From positions 2,852,001 through 2,916,000 of the forward strand of contig NZ_CP159578.1 of NCBI RefSeq assembly GCF_040536835.1: 64,000 nt of DNA, read 5' to 3'. Position 1 is the first letter of the stretch, and each line of letters opens with the position of its first letter. The notes beneath the pieces are model-generated. The model made no database searches. It saw nothing but the letters and a program-made list of their open reading frames with translations, and was not told the DNA's origin. The stretch is from Salinicola endophyticus. Its GTDB lineage: Bacteria > Pseudomonadota > Gammaproteobacteria > Pseudomonadales > Halomonadaceae. The translations under genes were made by a program, and so were the position numbers. Below, in pieces: positions 1-8,795 of the stretch.

Positions 1-59
1 TCGTGCTGGTGAGCCGCATGACCAGCGACGCTGGCGAGTACCGTCAGATCACGCGCTGA
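1..59 (+). CDS. C-terminal end of an unidentified protein (partial)
   Basis: The frame starting at position 3 is open from the window edge to a TGA at 57-59 and encodes the tail LVSRMTSDAGEYRQITR. It is followed 22 bp later by a good intrinsic terminator on the same strand, which supports a real gene end. The fragment is too short to assign a family. Only the reading frame and its terminator are seen; no function is claimed. Confidence 0.5.
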   Translation, partial: VLVSRMTSDAGEYRQITR

Positions 60-81
60 GCGCTGCTCGACCACCAAGATC

Positions 82-105
82 AAGGGCTCCTGCGGGAGCC
101 CTTTT
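82..105 (+). terminator. Intrinsic terminator after the partial upstream gene
   Basis: An inverted repeat (GGGCTCC with GGGAGCCC around a TGC loop) is followed directly by TTTT. It lies 22 bp after the stop codon at 57-59. Confidence 0.8.
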
Positions 106-255
106 GCGTGGAGGCATCTGGCGGCTCGTCGCGCAACTGACACCCCGGGGTCCGGTGCACCACCGACGCTGGCGCACCGGACTCACAGCGACTACGTTGA
201 AGGCGCGTCTGCGGGCACCGGATGCGTGCGGGCGGCACCGTACCGATCAGCTAGA

Positions 256-266
256 AAACACTGTTT
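256..266. promoter_or_regulatory. 11-bp inverted repeat upstream of ompW
   Basis: AAACACTGTTT (five-base arms around one base) lies 113 bp before the ompW start. The same motif in reverse orientation is at 4122-4132. Regulatory role is speculative. Confidence 0.25.
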
Positions 267-378
267 CAAAATTTTACTGGACTTATAGAACAGCGTTTCC
301 TATCATTCCCATCGTTGTCTCATAGAATGTGAAGGCCGGTAATACGGCTGCATGATGTAAAGAAAGGAGTCCTTGATC

Positions 379-930
379 ATGACCAAGACCAAACTGTTCT
401 CTGCCATGGTTGTTGCCGGCGCTTGCGCATTCGGAACCCAGGCCGCATTCGCCTACGGCGCCGGTGACTTCTTCGCCCGTGCTGGCGTTGCCAAGACCGA
501 CGTCGACACCGGCTACGCCGATAGCGACACCGGCGCCTATCTGGGTCTCGGCTACATGTTCCACGACAAGCTGGGCGTAGAGCTGAGCTCCATGACCGAA
601 ACCAAGGTCCACGCCGAAGGCGGCACCTTCAAGCAGGTTCCGGTCAACCTGATGGCGCAGTACTACCCGCTGGGCGGCATGGACTCCCGCGTGCAGCCGT
701 ACGCAGGCGTCGGTGTCAACTACACCACCTTCTCTGACGAGAGCGGTGTGGGCAGCGTCGATGACTCCTGGGGCGCCACGGGTGAACTGGGTGTCGACCT
801 GAACGTCACCCAGAACTTCGGCTTCAACGCTTTCGCTCAGTACACCGACGTCAGCGCCGACATCAGCGGCGGCCGCGACATCGACCTCGACCCGGTCACC
901 GTGGGTGCCGGCGCGATGCTGCGCTTCTAA
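379..930 (+). CDS. ompW: OmpW family outer membrane protein
   Basis: This 183-residue precursor is a predicted eight-stranded beta-barrel of the OmpW family, which forms a narrow outer-membrane channel for small hydrophobic molecules. Residues 1-25 are a signal peptide ending in AFA, followed by alternating strands such as YLGLGYMF and VQPYAGVGVNYTTF, and the chain ends in the outer-membrane signature Phe (AGAMLRF). The start at 379 is preferred over an in-frame TTG at 373 because AAAGGAG lies nine bases before the ATG. It is monocistronic, with a strong terminator downstream. The family call rests on the barrel pattern and the MAQYYPLGG-type core and is fairly secure; the substrate is unknown. 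Confidence 0.8.
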   Translation: MTKTKLFSAMVVAGACAFGTQAAFAYGAGDFFARAGVAKTDVDTGYADSDTGAYLGLGYMFHDKLGVELSSMTETKVHAEGGTFKQVPVNLMAQYYPLGGMDSRVQPYAGVGVNYTTFSDESGVGSVDDSWGATGELGVDLNVTQNFGFNAFAQYTDVSADISGGRDIDLDPVTVGAGAMLRF

Positions 931-946
931 GCGTCATCGCAACGAC

Positions 947-975
947 AAAAACCGGGCCAATGGCCCGGTTTTTTT
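947..975 (+). terminator. Terminator of ompW
   Basis: An ACCGGGCCA/TGGCCCGGT hairpin is followed by a run of seven T residues, 17 bp after the ompW stop. The A tract on the left side means it may also work for the opposite strand. Confidence 0.9.
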
Positions 976-1041
976 ATGCCCGCTCGTCTTGCAGGCTCAC
1001 GGGATGGGCGCCGTCCACAGGCAGCGCGACACCCGCCGGCG

Positions 1042-1368
1042 TCACCCTTCGGTGACGAGCCGGTCCACTCTCTGCAGCGCCTCAACCACCACCGTCTTGT
1101 GTGGTCCCGAGACATCCTTCAGCCAGACCTCCAGTGCCGGGGCCACTTCGCACTTGGCGGGTAGCGGCGCGCGCGCGTCCACTAGCGCCTGGAGTCGCGC
1201 CACGAACACGTAGCGCAGCCATTGGGGCAGCGTCATGCGATCGACACAGAACGGCTGCTGGCTGTCGAAGGCGTCCGCCGGCGGCGCTGACACCTCCCAC
1301 AGCTCGGCCTCATCCAGCGCACTTTCCAGCTGGCGCAACGCCTGCGCCAGCGCATCATGTGAAGTCAT
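1042..1368 (-). CDS. yqcC: YqcC family protein (DUF446)
   Basis: This soluble 108-residue all-helical protein matches the YqcC/DUF446 family in length and pattern, with the conserved central stretch FCVDRMTLPQWLRYVF and the following LPAKCEVAPALEVW. The family has no established biochemical role. The gene stands alone between ompW and the divergent DUF3549 gene, so context adds nothing. There is no signal peptide or membrane segment. The ATG at 1368 gives the usual family start. Confidence 0.75.
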   Translation of the reverse strand: MTSHDALAQALRQLESALDEAELWEVSAPPADAFDSQQPFCVDRMTLPQWLRYVFVARLQALVDARAPLPAKCEVAPALEVWLKDVSGPHKTVVVEALQRVDRLVTEG

Positions 1369-1668
1369 TCAGGCTCCTTGCTTGCCGAGGTCCGGGACCG
1401 TTCGCCGTCAGCGCCCGGCGCCGCTGCGATGGCGAAGTTGCCGCGCGCGCGCTGGCAGCACCGCCCCGGTGTCGTTGCGCGCCCATTGTGACCCATTCGG
1501 GTTGCTCACAGATACCCTGAAAGAGACTGTGGATAAACTCTGAACAGATCGCCCTTGGCGGCTCGCCATGAGATATCGCGAGGCATGCTCAATTTTTGGC
1601 CAGCCTCTGTTCACTCCCGGGCAGGCGCGTTACAGTGCGCGCCTCTCTTCACTGGCTAGCGACGATCG
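1369..1668. other. Divergent intergenic region between yqcC and the DUF3549 gene
   Basis: This 300-bp gap separates two genes reading outward, so it should hold both promoters. A TTCACT and TACAGT pair near 1610-1640 (15-bp spacing) points toward the plus-strand gene but is not convincing. No RNA gene or repeat is recognised. Confidence 0.35.
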
Positions 1669-2679
1669 ATGCAGACGCTGAGCGACTTTTTCGCCCAGAG
1701 CGGCGCCGAGGTGGCGCTTGCGAGCCTGGGCCGGCGCGTGGCGCCGTTGACCCGCGACACCTTCGAAGCCTTCGAGCGCGAGCGCCAGGCCTGGCCGCTG
1801 CCGTGGAACGCCCAGGCGCAGTTCGCCTGTGCCCTGCGCTGGCCGGCGGCGGGTGCCGATCCGGTAGTATGGTTCTTGGCTCTGCCGCTGGACGAGCAGG
1901 GCATGCTCAGCCCGGCGTCACGGGACGCTTTTCTCGAGCGCCTGCTGCTGACCCTGGGCGCCAGCGGCGAGGCCCCGAACAGCTCGGCGCCGGACAACCT
2001 GATGCAGGACAACCCGGTGGCGCTGGAGCCGGAGTTGCATCAGCGCGCCCTGCTCCACGCCCGGCTTTCACGCCACTTTGCGCAGCCGCCCTCGTCCCAG
2101 CGTGCGCTGGCCGCGCGCTATCTGGCCGGCGATGCCGCGGTGCACTGGCAGCTGCTCGGGCTGCAGGGGCTGGCCGACTGGGTCGTCGACCCCGATCCTG
2201 CGACCTGCGCCGCACTCGCCCCGCGGCTGAGTCAGCTACCGCGGGAGGTGCTGATCCCGCTGTGCTATCTGATGGAGCACGGCGATCTGCCCACGGCTCT
2301 GCACGCGCCGCTGATCGCCTGTCTGGAGCAGGCTCACGCAGATCAGGATCTGGAGCGTTACTGTGCGCTGCTGCGTGCCCTGCTGGGCAGTCGCGATGCC
2401 ACGGTGAGCGCCTGGCTGGGGCAGTGGCTCGAATGCGACGAGCTGATGGCGGCCGACTGCCTGGTCGCGGTGGCGGCACGTGGCTGGCACCACCTGGAGG
2501 AGGAAGGGCGCCTGTCCAGGTTCCTCGAGCGCCTGGCGGCGAGCGAGCAGCTTCACTTTCGTCGCGTTGTACGCGATCTGGCATTGATCCCGCGCCTGAG
2601 ACTGCCAATATTGATGATGTTGCGTCAGGCGCCGCGGGACTCTGCCCTCGGCCGGCGCGTTGCAGAGTGGAACGTCTGA
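1669..2679 (+). CDS. DUF3549 family protein
   Basis: This 336-residue protein is rich in Leu, Ala and Arg and appears to be a helical repeat protein without signal peptide or membrane segments. The opening MQTLSDFFAQSGAEV and the overall length fit the DUF3549 family found in Pseudomonas and Halomonas relatives, whose function is not known. The next gene, a RimB-like peptidase, starts only 4 bp after its stop, so the two are probably co-transcribed with rimK further down. Whether DUF3549 takes part in ribosome modification is only an inference from position. Confidence 0.65.
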   Translation: MQTLSDFFAQSGAEVALASLGRRVAPLTRDTFEAFERERQAWPLPWNAQAQFACALRWPAAGADPVVWFLALPLDEQGMLSPASRDAFLERLLLTLGASGEAPNSSAPDNLMQDNPVALEPELHQRALLHARLSRHFAQPPSSQRALAARYLAGDAAVHWQLLGLQGLADWVVDPDPATCAALAPRLSQLPREVLIPLCYLMEHGDLPTALHAPLIACLEQAHADQDLERYCALLRALLGSRDATVSAWLGQWLECDELMAADCLVAVAARGWHHLEEEGRLSRFLERLAASEQLHFRRVVRDLALIPRLRLPILMMLRQAPRDSALGRRVAEWNV

Positions 2680-2683
2680 ACTC

Positions 2684-3121
2684 ATGAAAGCACTGCCCTA
2701 TCAGGCCAAGGCGGTGATCGGACGGCGCGAGATGGTCTCGCTGCCCGATCTCGACCTGACCCTTTGCTGCAAGGCGGATACCGGTGCCCGCACCTCGGCG
2801 CTGCATGCCGAGCTGATCGAACCGTTCGAGGAGCACGGTCACCCCTGGGTGCGCTTCGTCACCCGCACCAGTGGCCACGCCACCCCGGCGCACGAGTGTC
2901 TGCAGCCGCTGCATGACCGGCGCAAGGTCAGAAGCTCCAACGGCCAGGAGGAGTGGCGCTACGTGATTCGTACTCGCCTGGTACTGGGTAACCTGGATTT
3001 CCCCATCGAACTCACCCTGACCGACCGCAGCGACATGCGTCACCCCATGCTGCTGGGACGGCGCGCGATGCGGCGGCTGCTGGTCGCCCCGGGTGCCGCT
3101 TTTCTGCACGGCGAGCCCTGA
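2684..3121 (+). CDS. rimB: RimB-like retropepsin-type peptidase (DUF785)
   Basis: This 145-residue protein belongs to the family once labelled ATP-dependent zinc protease and now seen as retropepsin-like. The signature DTGARTSALHAE (residues about 31-42) carries the DTGA active-site Asp, and DMRHPMLLGRRAM near the C-terminus matches the conserved second half. In pseudomonads the rimB gene sits with rimK and modulates modification of ribosomal protein S6; rimK follows here 33 bp downstream, which supports the same role. An in-frame TTG at 2660 lies inside the DUF3549 gene; the ATG at 2684 just after that gene's stop is preferred. Confidence 0.75.
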   Translation: MKALPYQAKAVIGRREMVSLPDLDLTLCCKADTGARTSALHAELIEPFEEHGHPWVRFVTRTSGHATPAHECLQPLHDRRKVRSSNGQEEWRYVIRTRLVLGNLDFPIELTLTDRSDMRHPMLLGRRAMRRLLVAPGAAFLHGEP

Positions 3122-3154
3122 CTCGCCGGATCGTTCACTCTGGAGCCCTCGCTC

Positions 3155-4063
3155 ATGCACATCGGCATCCTGTCACGCAATCGCAATCTCTATTCGACGC
3201 GCCGCCTGATCGAGGCCGCCGAGACGCGGGGCCACACGGTCAGGGTCATCGACACCCTGCGCTGCTACATGAACATCGCCTCGCATCGACCTTCGATCCA
3301 CTACAAGGGGCAGGAGCTGGAGGCCTTCGACGCCATCGTGCCGCGGATCGGCGCCTCGGTGACCTTCTACGGCTGCGCGGTGCTGCGTCAGTTCGAGATG
3401 ATGAGCACCTACGTGCTCAACGACTCGGTGGCGATCACCCGCTCGCGGGACAAGCTGCGTTCACTGCAGCTGCTGTCACGCAAGGGGCTGGGGCTGCCGG
3501 TGACCGGCTTCGCCCACTCGCCGGACGACATCCCCGACCTGATCACCATGGTCAAGGGCGCGCCGCTGGTGATCAAGCTGCTGGAGGGCACCCAGGGTAT
3601 CGGCGTGGTGCTGGCCGAGACCAACCAGGCGGCAGAGTCGGTGATTCAGGCCTTCATGGGCATGAAGGCCAATATCATGGTGCAGGAGTACATCAAGGAG
3701 GCCAAGGGCGCCGATATCCGCTGCTTCGTGATCGGCGACAAGGTGATTGCGGCGATGAAGCGTCAGGCAGCCGAGGGCGAATTTCGCTCCAACCTGCATC
3801 GCGGCGGCACCGCTAGCGTCATTCGCATCACCCCCGAGGAGCGCTCCACCGCGATCCGCGCGGCCAAGGCGATGGGGCTGCGCGTGGCGGGGGTCGATCT
3901 GCTGCGCTCCAACCATGGACCGGTGATCATGGAGGTCAACTCCTCACCCGGGCTCGAGGGGATCGAGACCGCCACCGGCAAGGATATCGCCGGGCAGATC
4001 ATCGAGCATCTGGAGAAGAACGCTGCGACGCCGCGCAAGGCACCGCCCAAACCCAAGGGCTGA
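3155..4063 (+). CDS. rimK: Ribosomal protein S6-L-glutamate ligase RimK
   Basis: RimK is an ATP-grasp enzyme that adds glutamate residues to the C-terminus of ribosomal protein S6. The 302-residue length matches the family. The N-terminal part (MHIGILSRN, then [24 protein letters not shown]) is typical, followed by the ATP-grasp region with [31 protein letters not shown] and the metal-binding [12 protein letters not shown]. The C-terminal tail is Lys/Pro-rich. It follows the rimB-like gene on the same strand, forming a rimBK unit. Confidence 0.95.
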   Translation: MHIGILSRNRNLYSTRRLIEAAETRGHTVRVIDTLRCYMNIASHRPSIHYKGQELEAFDAIVPRIGASVTFYGCAVLRQFEMMSTYVLNDSVAITRSRDKLRSLQLLSRKGLGLPVTGFAHSPDDIPDLITMVKGAPLVIKLLEGTQGIGVVLAETNQAAESVIQAFMGMKANIMVQEYIKEAKGADIRCFVIGDKVIAAMKRQAAEGEFRSNLHRGGTASVIRITPEERSTAIRAAKAMGLRVAGVDLLRSNHGPVIMEVNSSPGLEGIETATGKDIAGQIIEHLEKNAATPRKAPPKPKG

Positions 4064-4121
4064 CCCATAAATCTCAACAAATAGCCGGAAAACCTAAAAA
4101 ATTATCCTCGCAGGGGTAGAA

Positions 4122-4132
4122 AAACAGTGTTT
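4122..4132. promoter_or_regulatory. 11-bp inverted repeat upstream of the helical-bundle gene
   Basis: AAACAGTGTTT lies 41 bp before the ATG at 4173. Its reverse complement, AAACACTGTTT, occurs at 256-266 upstream of ompW. A shared operator is possible, but two copies of an 11-mer are weak evidence. Confidence 0.25.
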
Positions 4133-4172
4133 CCGGCCGCACAATTTGTGTCACCTCAGGAGGTGACCGCAC

Positions 4173-4613
4173 ATGTTTCTCGACAATCGCCAGGTGGCGA
4201 TGGACAGCGTCCTGGAGGCGCTGGCCGACAGTCTCGACTATTTTCAGGACAATCTCGATCGCCTGCGCCCGGCGCTGCGCAATGCCCTGAAACCCCATTA
4301 CGAGGAACGTGGCGCGGCGATGCGCGAGCTGCAGGATCTGGTTCGCGAACACCTCGCCATGCTGCCCCGCGACGCCGACGTCGAGCGCGACGACTATCTG
4401 TGGCTATGGAGCCGCATCAAGAGTTTCGTCGGTAACGACAGCGCCGTGCTGCTGGGTGAGCTGCTGGAACAGGAGCGCGTGCTGATGCAGGCGCTGGGCA
4501 ACGCCTTCACCCATCCCCTGCCGGACCCGCTGGAGCCCGCACTGGAGCGCTGCTGGAAGAATTGCCGCGCGCTGATCCGCGAGATCACCAAACTGCAACA
4601 GCGTCAGCGCTGA
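4173..4613 (+). CDS. Small four-helix-bundle protein, DUF2383/PA2169-like
   Basis: This soluble 146-residue protein is predicted to be almost entirely alpha-helical. It reads as four long amphipathic helices (about 5-35, 38-65, 70-110 and 115-145), and the second contains HYEERGAAMRELQDLVREH, which resembles the ferritin-like DUF2383 family of stress proteins. No metal-ligand set is clear. The start has an unusually strong ribosome site, AGGAGGTGA at 4158-4166, six bases before the ATG, implying high expression. It is a single gene after rimK. The family call is tentative. Confidence 0.5.
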   Translation: MFLDNRQVAMDSVLEALADSLDYFQDNLDRLRPALRNALKPHYEERGAAMRELQDLVREHLAMLPRDADVERDDYLWLWSRIKSFVGNDSAVLLGELLEQERVLMQALGNAFTHPLPDPLEPALERCWKNCRALIREITKLQQRQR

Positions 4614-4763
4614 ATCCTGCGTCGCCGCCGTCGGCGGCGGCTCACTGCGCCATTCTACGCCCCACCCGCCTGACCTATCCGCTCGGTCGACACGCGGATC
4701 CCCTCCTCGGCCGCAGCCGACATCCTGGCGTGCCGCGCCAATGCCAATGCTCTAACGCCGCGC

Positions 4764-5420
4764 TTACGGCGATAGCTGGATTGGCTCCAGCGGGCCGAGA
4801 AAATAGGGCTCGCGCCCCCACAGGTAGAGATCGCCGAAGGTCGCCGCCCGCGCCAGCCACTCGCGCAGCCTGAGCTGCCACTCACCGGCGATCCCTTCGT
4901 CGGGCACCGCACATCCGCTGACATCGAGCCCCAGCGCATCGGCGATGAACAGCGCCCGTGGCAGATGCCACGCCTGCGAGATCAGCATCAGGCGCTTGGC
5001 CCCGAACACCTCCTTGGCCCGCACCACGCTATCGAAGGTGCTGAATCCGGCGTAGTCGAGAGTCATGTGCGCGTCCTCGACGTTACGGTGGCGCAGCGAG
5101 CGCCACATGCTCACCGGCTCGTTGTAATAGCGGGTGCGGTTATCGCCGGAGAGCAGCAGGTGCTGCACGCGATTGAGACGCAGCAATTCCGCGGCCGTCT
5201 CCATGCGTGCCCGATAGTAGGGGTTGGGTCCACCCGCGCGTAGCCATTGGGCGGTGCCGAAGACCAGCCCCACCGGCTGCGGCCGACACAGCAGAACATC
5301 GTGTTCGATACGCGACTGGGTGTGGTGAAGCACCCATAGATTGATCGCGACGACGCCGAGCACGAGCAGCACGAGTCCGACCAGCAGCGTCTTGATCAGG
5401 CCCTTCAGTATTCGCAGCAT
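4764..5420 (-). CDS. sanA: SanA/YdcF family inner-membrane protein
   Basis: This protein has about 218 residues. An N-terminal membrane helix (TLLVGLVLLVLGVVAINLWV, residues about 8-27) is followed by a periplasmic DUF218 domain with VGLVFGTAQ, LLLSGDNR, TLDYAGFSTFDSVVRAKEVFG and ISQAWHLPRALFIA, the standard SanA motifs. In enterobacteria SanA affects the envelope barrier to vancomycin at high temperature; its chemistry is not settled. The ATG at 5420 puts the basic residues right before the helix. An in-frame start at 5513 would add a Pro/Arg-rich extension with no family support. Confidence 0.8.
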   Translation of the reverse strand: MLRILKGLIKTLLVGLVLLVLGVVAINLWVLHHTQSRIEHDVLLCRPQPVGLVFGTAQWLRAGGPNPYYRARMETAAELLRLNRVQHLLLSGDNRTRYYNEPVSMWRSLRHRNVEDAHMTLDYAGFSTFDSVVRAKEVFGAKRLMLISQAWHLPRALFIADALGLDVSGCAVPDEGIAGEWQLRLREWLARAATFGDLYLWGREPYFLGPLEPIQLSP

Positions 5421-5647
5421 AGCGCGCCGCGGCCACGTGGACAGCGAGGCGGCCGCCAGCGGTCGCCTCGATGGGGGGAGAGACAGGGGCGGAAACAGCG
5501 GGATAAGCGGCAAAGGCCAGTGTCGATCTGCATCTTGCGTTCGTCTTGCGGTCGTTGCCTTGTCGGAAAGCCGGCACGTCTGCGCGACGCAGCGCCGAAC
5601 CTCGCACGCTCAGGGTTCTCTCATGGCGCCAGCGCCAGGCCGATTCA

Positions 5648-6217
5648 TCAGAACATGCCCAGTTCCAGGCGCGCCTCTTCACTCATCATCTCACGGCTCC
5701 AGGGGGGATCAAACACGATTTCCACGTGCACCTTGGAGAACTGCGGCGCACCCAGGATCTTGCGCCGGGCATCCTCGGCGATCACGTCGCCCATTCCGCA
5801 GCCGGGCGCGGTCAGCGTCATACGGATGGTCACCATACGCTCGCCGCTGAGCAGACGCTCGATACGGCAGCCATAGACCAGCCCCAGCTCGACGATATTG
5901 ACCGGGATCTCGGGATCGAAGCAGGTGCGCAACTGCTCCCACACGAAGGCCTCCATCTCCTCCTCGGAGGCCGCCGGGTCGAGTGTCGGGCGCGGTGTCG
6001 GCGTCAGCCCCAGGGCATCGAGGTCCTGGCCCTCGATCAGATAGAGCCGCCCCTCGTAGGAGACACTCACCGAACTTCCCTTGGCCTGCATCACCGCCAC
6101 CACGCTATCCTCGGGCAGCGTGATGGTCTTGCCGAAGGGGATCGAGATCACCTCGACATCCCGCTGCAGGGGCATCTCCTGCCCCTTGTAGAGTCCGTGC
6201 TTCGCATCCATCGCCAT
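5648..6217 (-). CDS. sufT: Fe-S assembly factor SufT (DUF59/MIP18)
   Basis: SufT is an auxiliary Fe-S cluster maturation protein. This 189-residue copy has an N-terminal beta-rich part and a C-terminal MIP18/DUF59 domain with RTCFDPEIPVNIVELGLVYG and the conserved Cys motif TAPGCGMGDVIAEDAR. Its ATG overlaps the sufS stop as TGATG, so translation is coupled and it is the last suf gene. Together with the regulator and sufBCDS it forms a compact operon; no sufE, sufU or sufA is present here. Confidence 0.9.
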   Translation of the reverse strand: MAMDAKHGLYKGQEMPLQRDVEVISIPFGKTITLPEDSVVAVMQAKGSSVSVSYEGRLYLIEGQDLDALGLTPTPRPTLDPAASEEEMEAFVWEQLRTCFDPEIPVNIVELGLVYGCRIERLLSGERMVTIRMTLTAPGCGMGDVIAEDARRKILGAPQFSKVHVEIVFDPPWSREMMSEEARLELGMF

Positions 6218-7458
6218 CAGCGCAACATCCCCAGCACCCGCTCGAGCGCCTCGACGAAGGCATCGACCTCCTCCGGCGTGTTGTACACCGCCAGCGAGGC
6301 GCGGCAGGTCGCCTCGACCCCGAAATGCTGGAGCAGCGGCTGGGCGCAGTGGTGACCGGTGCGGATCGCTACGCCCAGCTGATCGATCAGCAGCCCGATA
6401 TCCTGAGCGTGGGCGCCGTCGACGACGAACGAGATCACGCTCGCCTTGTCCGGCGCAGTCCCGATGATCCGCAGCCCATCGATGTTTTCGAGCTTTTGTG
6501 TGGCGTGTGCGAGCAGCCACTGCTCCCAGGCCGCCAGGCGCTCGATACCAATACCGTCGACCCAGTCGAGCGCGGCGTTCAGCGCGATCGCCTCGGCCAC
6601 CGCGGGGGTGCCCGCCTCGAAACGATGGGGAATAGCGGCAAACTCGGTGCCGCGGTCGAAGGAGACCCGCGAGATCATCTCGCCGCCGCCCTGCCAGGGC
6701 GGCATCGCCTCCAGCAGCGCAGCTCGGGCGTAGAGCGCACCGATACCCATGGGGCCGTAGACCTTGTGGCCCGAGAAGGCGTAGAAGTCGACATCCAGCG
6801 CCTGCACGTCGACCCGCTGGTGCGGCAGCGCCTGAGCACCGTCGACCAGGATCAAGGCCCCGTGGGCGTGGGCGTCGCGTGCCATCTCGGCCACCGGGTT
6901 GACCGTACCCAGGGCATTGGAGACATGGTTGACGCACACCAGCCGGGTGCGCTCACCGAGCAGATCACGGTAGGCGGCGAGATCGAGCACACCGCGCTCG
7001 TCCACCGGGATCACCCGCACCACGATGCCCAACTCCTGCGCCAGCAGCTGCCACGGCACGATATTGGAGTGGTGCTCCATCAGCGACACCAGCACCTCGT
7101 CACCCGGCTGGAGGTTGGCCCGCCCCCAGCTGTTGGCGACCAGATTGATCGCTTCGGTGGTGCCACGGGTGAACACGATCTCGCGCGGCTCGAAGGCGTT
7201 GAGATGTGCCTGGATCCGTGCCCGCGCGCCCTCGAAGGCGGCGGTCGCCTCATCGGCCAGGGTGTGCAACCCGCGGTGGATGTTGGCGTTGTAGCGGCGA
7301 TAGTAGTCGCTCAGGCTCTCGATCACCGCCGTGGGCGTCTGACTGGTCGCCGCGTTATCGAGATAGATCAGCGGCTTGCCGTGAACTTCCCGCTCCAGGA
7401 TCGGAAAGTCTTGGCGCACCGCGGCCACGTCCAGGGTCAAATCGGTGATCGCGGTCAT
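6217..7458 (-). CDS. sufS: Cysteine desulfurase SufS
   Basis: SufS is a PLP enzyme that removes sulfur from cysteine for Fe-S cluster building. The 413-residue chain shows the PLP-Lys motif SGHKVYGP, the cofactor-binding TRGTTEAINLVA and MEHHSNIVPW stretches, and the catalytic-Cys loop RTGHHCAQP near the C-terminus, typical of group II enzymes. It overlaps sufD upstream and sufT downstream by TGATG junctions. Group II enzymes normally need a SufE or SufU partner, which is not in this window. Confidence 0.95.
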   Translation of the reverse strand: MTAITDLTLDVAAVRQDFPILEREVHGKPLIYLDNAATSQTPTAVIESLSDYYRRYNANIHRGLHTLADEATAAFEGARARIQAHLNAFEPREIVFTRGTTEAINLVANSWGRANLQPGDEVLVSLMEHHSNIVPWQLLAQELGIVVRVIPVDERGVLDLAAYRDLLGERTRLVCVNHVSNALGTVNPVAEMARDAHAHGALILVDGAQALPHQRVDVQALDVDFYAFSGHKVYGPMGIGALYARAALLEAMPPWQGGGEMISRVSFDRGTEFAAIPHRFEAGTPAVAEAIALNAALDWVDGIGIERLAAWEQWLLAHATQKLENIDGLRIIGTAPDKASVISFVVDGAHAQDIGLLIDQLGVAIRTGHHCAQPLLQHFGVEATCRASLAVYNTPEEVDAFVEALERVLGMLR

Positions 7459-8795
7459 CAAGCCTCCTGCACCGCCTCGGCGGTCTCGACCAGATCGGCC
7501 AGGTTGAAGCGTTCCGGCAGGCGCCCAGCCACCGCACGTTCGACGCGCTCGGCGATCTCGCCCAGCTTGACCTGCTCCATCACCTCGCCGGCGAAGGCCA
7601 GGGTCAGCAGACCCCGCGCCATCGCCGTGTCGATGCCGCGGGTGCGCAGCGCATACACCGCGTCCTCGTCGAGCTGGCCGGTGGTCGCGCCGTGGGAGCA
7701 CTTGACGTCGTCGGCGTAGATCACCAGCTCCGGCTTGGTGTCGATCTCGGCCCGATCCGACAGCAGCAGGTTGGCGTTGTTCTGGTACGCCTCGATCTGC
7801 TGAGCGTCCTTCTTGACGTAGACCTTGCCGTTGAACACGCCGTGGGAGCGATCGTCGAGGATGCCCTTGTAGCTCTCGTTGGAGAAGGTCCGCGGCGCGT
7901 TGTGGTTGACCAGCGTGTGGTTGTCGACGTGCTGGCGCCCCTGCAGGAAGAACAGCCCGTAGTAGGCCGCCTCGGCACCTTCGGCATTGAGGTCGGTGAC
8001 CAGGTCGGTGCGCACCAGGCTACCGCCCAGATTGAGGTTGAACGAGTTGAAGCGGCTGTCGCGGCCCTGATCGGCGTGGATGCTGGCCACGTGCAGGTCG
8101 CCGAGCGCAGCCTCTTGCAGCTTGTAGTGGTTGACGATGGCACCGCGTTCGAGCAGCGCCTCGGTCACCACGTTGGTGAAGTTGGCCGCCCCGTCTTCGC
8201 CGGTGTAGTGTTCGATCACGGTCGCCTCGCTGCGCGCGCCGGCCTCGATCAGCACCCGCGGGTGGCTCATCACCGCCTGCGCGTTGGCGCGCGAGATCAG
8301 CACCACGTAGATCGGCTTGTCGACCACGGTGCCCGGTGCCAGACGCACCACCGCCCCTTCATCGGCGAAGGCGGTGTTGAGCGCGGTGAAGGCGGAGAAG
8401 TCGACGCCGGCCAGACGGCCCAGGCTGCCACCGACCTGCTCGTGATTGTTCTCCAACGCCTGCGACAGCGGCATCACGCTGACGCCGGTGGGCAGCGCGT
8501 CGAGCGACGACAGCTCGGCGTTGAAGCGACCATCGACCAGCACCAGGCGATGGGCGTCGAGTTCGAGGGCGCAGGCGTCGAGACGCTCGGGCGAGAACTC
8601 GGCGTCCGTGGCCAGGGCGAAGTCACCCTCGGCGATGGCGCGTACGTCGGTATATTTCCACGCCTCGTCGCGCCGGGTCGGGAAACCGACCGCCGCGAAG
8701 CGTGCCGCGCCGGCCTGGCGCCGTGCCGCCACCCAGCTCGGATCGTTCTCGCGACGCGCGTTCAGACGCTCGAGAAAGCGTTCCGGTGCACTCAT
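7458..8795 (-). CDS. sufD: Fe-S cluster assembly protein SufD
   Basis: SufD pairs with SufB and SufC in the SufBC2D scaffold complex. This 445-residue protein has the SufD N-terminal helical region (MSAPERFLERLNARRENDPSW, residues 1-21 in part) and the C-terminal beta-helix core ending in QLDEDAVYALRTRGID and the preceding DDVKCSHGATTG motif. Its start overlaps the sufC stop by 4 bp (ATGA), and its stop overlaps the sufS start, so stoichiometric translation is likely. Confidence 0.93.
   Translation of the reverse strand: MSAPERFLERLNARRENDPSWVAARRQAGAARFAAVGFPTRRDEAWKYTDVRAIAEGDFALATDAEFSPERLDACALELDAHRLVLVDGRFNAELSSLDALPTGVSVMPLSQALENNHEQVGGSLGRLAGVDFSAFTALNTAFADEGAVVRLAPGTVVDKPIYVVLISRANAQAVMSHPRVLIEAGARSEATVIEHYTGEDGAANFTNVVTEALLERGAIVNHYKLQEAALGDLHVASIHADQGRDSRFNSFNLNLGGSLVRTDLVTDLNAEGAEAAYYGLFFLQGRQHVDNHTLVNHNAPRTFSNESYKGILDDRSHGVFNGKVYVKKDAQQIEAYQNNANLLLSDRAEIDTKPELVIYADDVKCSHGATTGQLDEDAVYALRTRGIDTAMARGLLTLAFAGEVMEQVKLGEIAERVERAVAGRLPERFNLADLVETAEAVQEA

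Larger units (their letters stand above)
60..378. other. Intergenic region upstream of ompW
   Basis: This 319-bp gap holds the terminator of the upstream gene (82-105) and the presumed promoter and leader of ompW. From about 250 on it becomes A+T-rich, as expected for a promoter, and contains the odd-centred palindrome AAACACTGTTT at 256-266. TTGTCT near 314 and TAATAC near 340 resemble -35/-10 elements but are 19 bp apart, so no promoter is called. I see no convincing small gene here. Confidence 0.4.

Noticed and set aside
1907..3160. A 417-codon minus-strand frame across the DUF3549 and rimB genes
   Set aside because: It is opposite two supported genes and is dominated by Arg/Ala/Pro runs; no domain.
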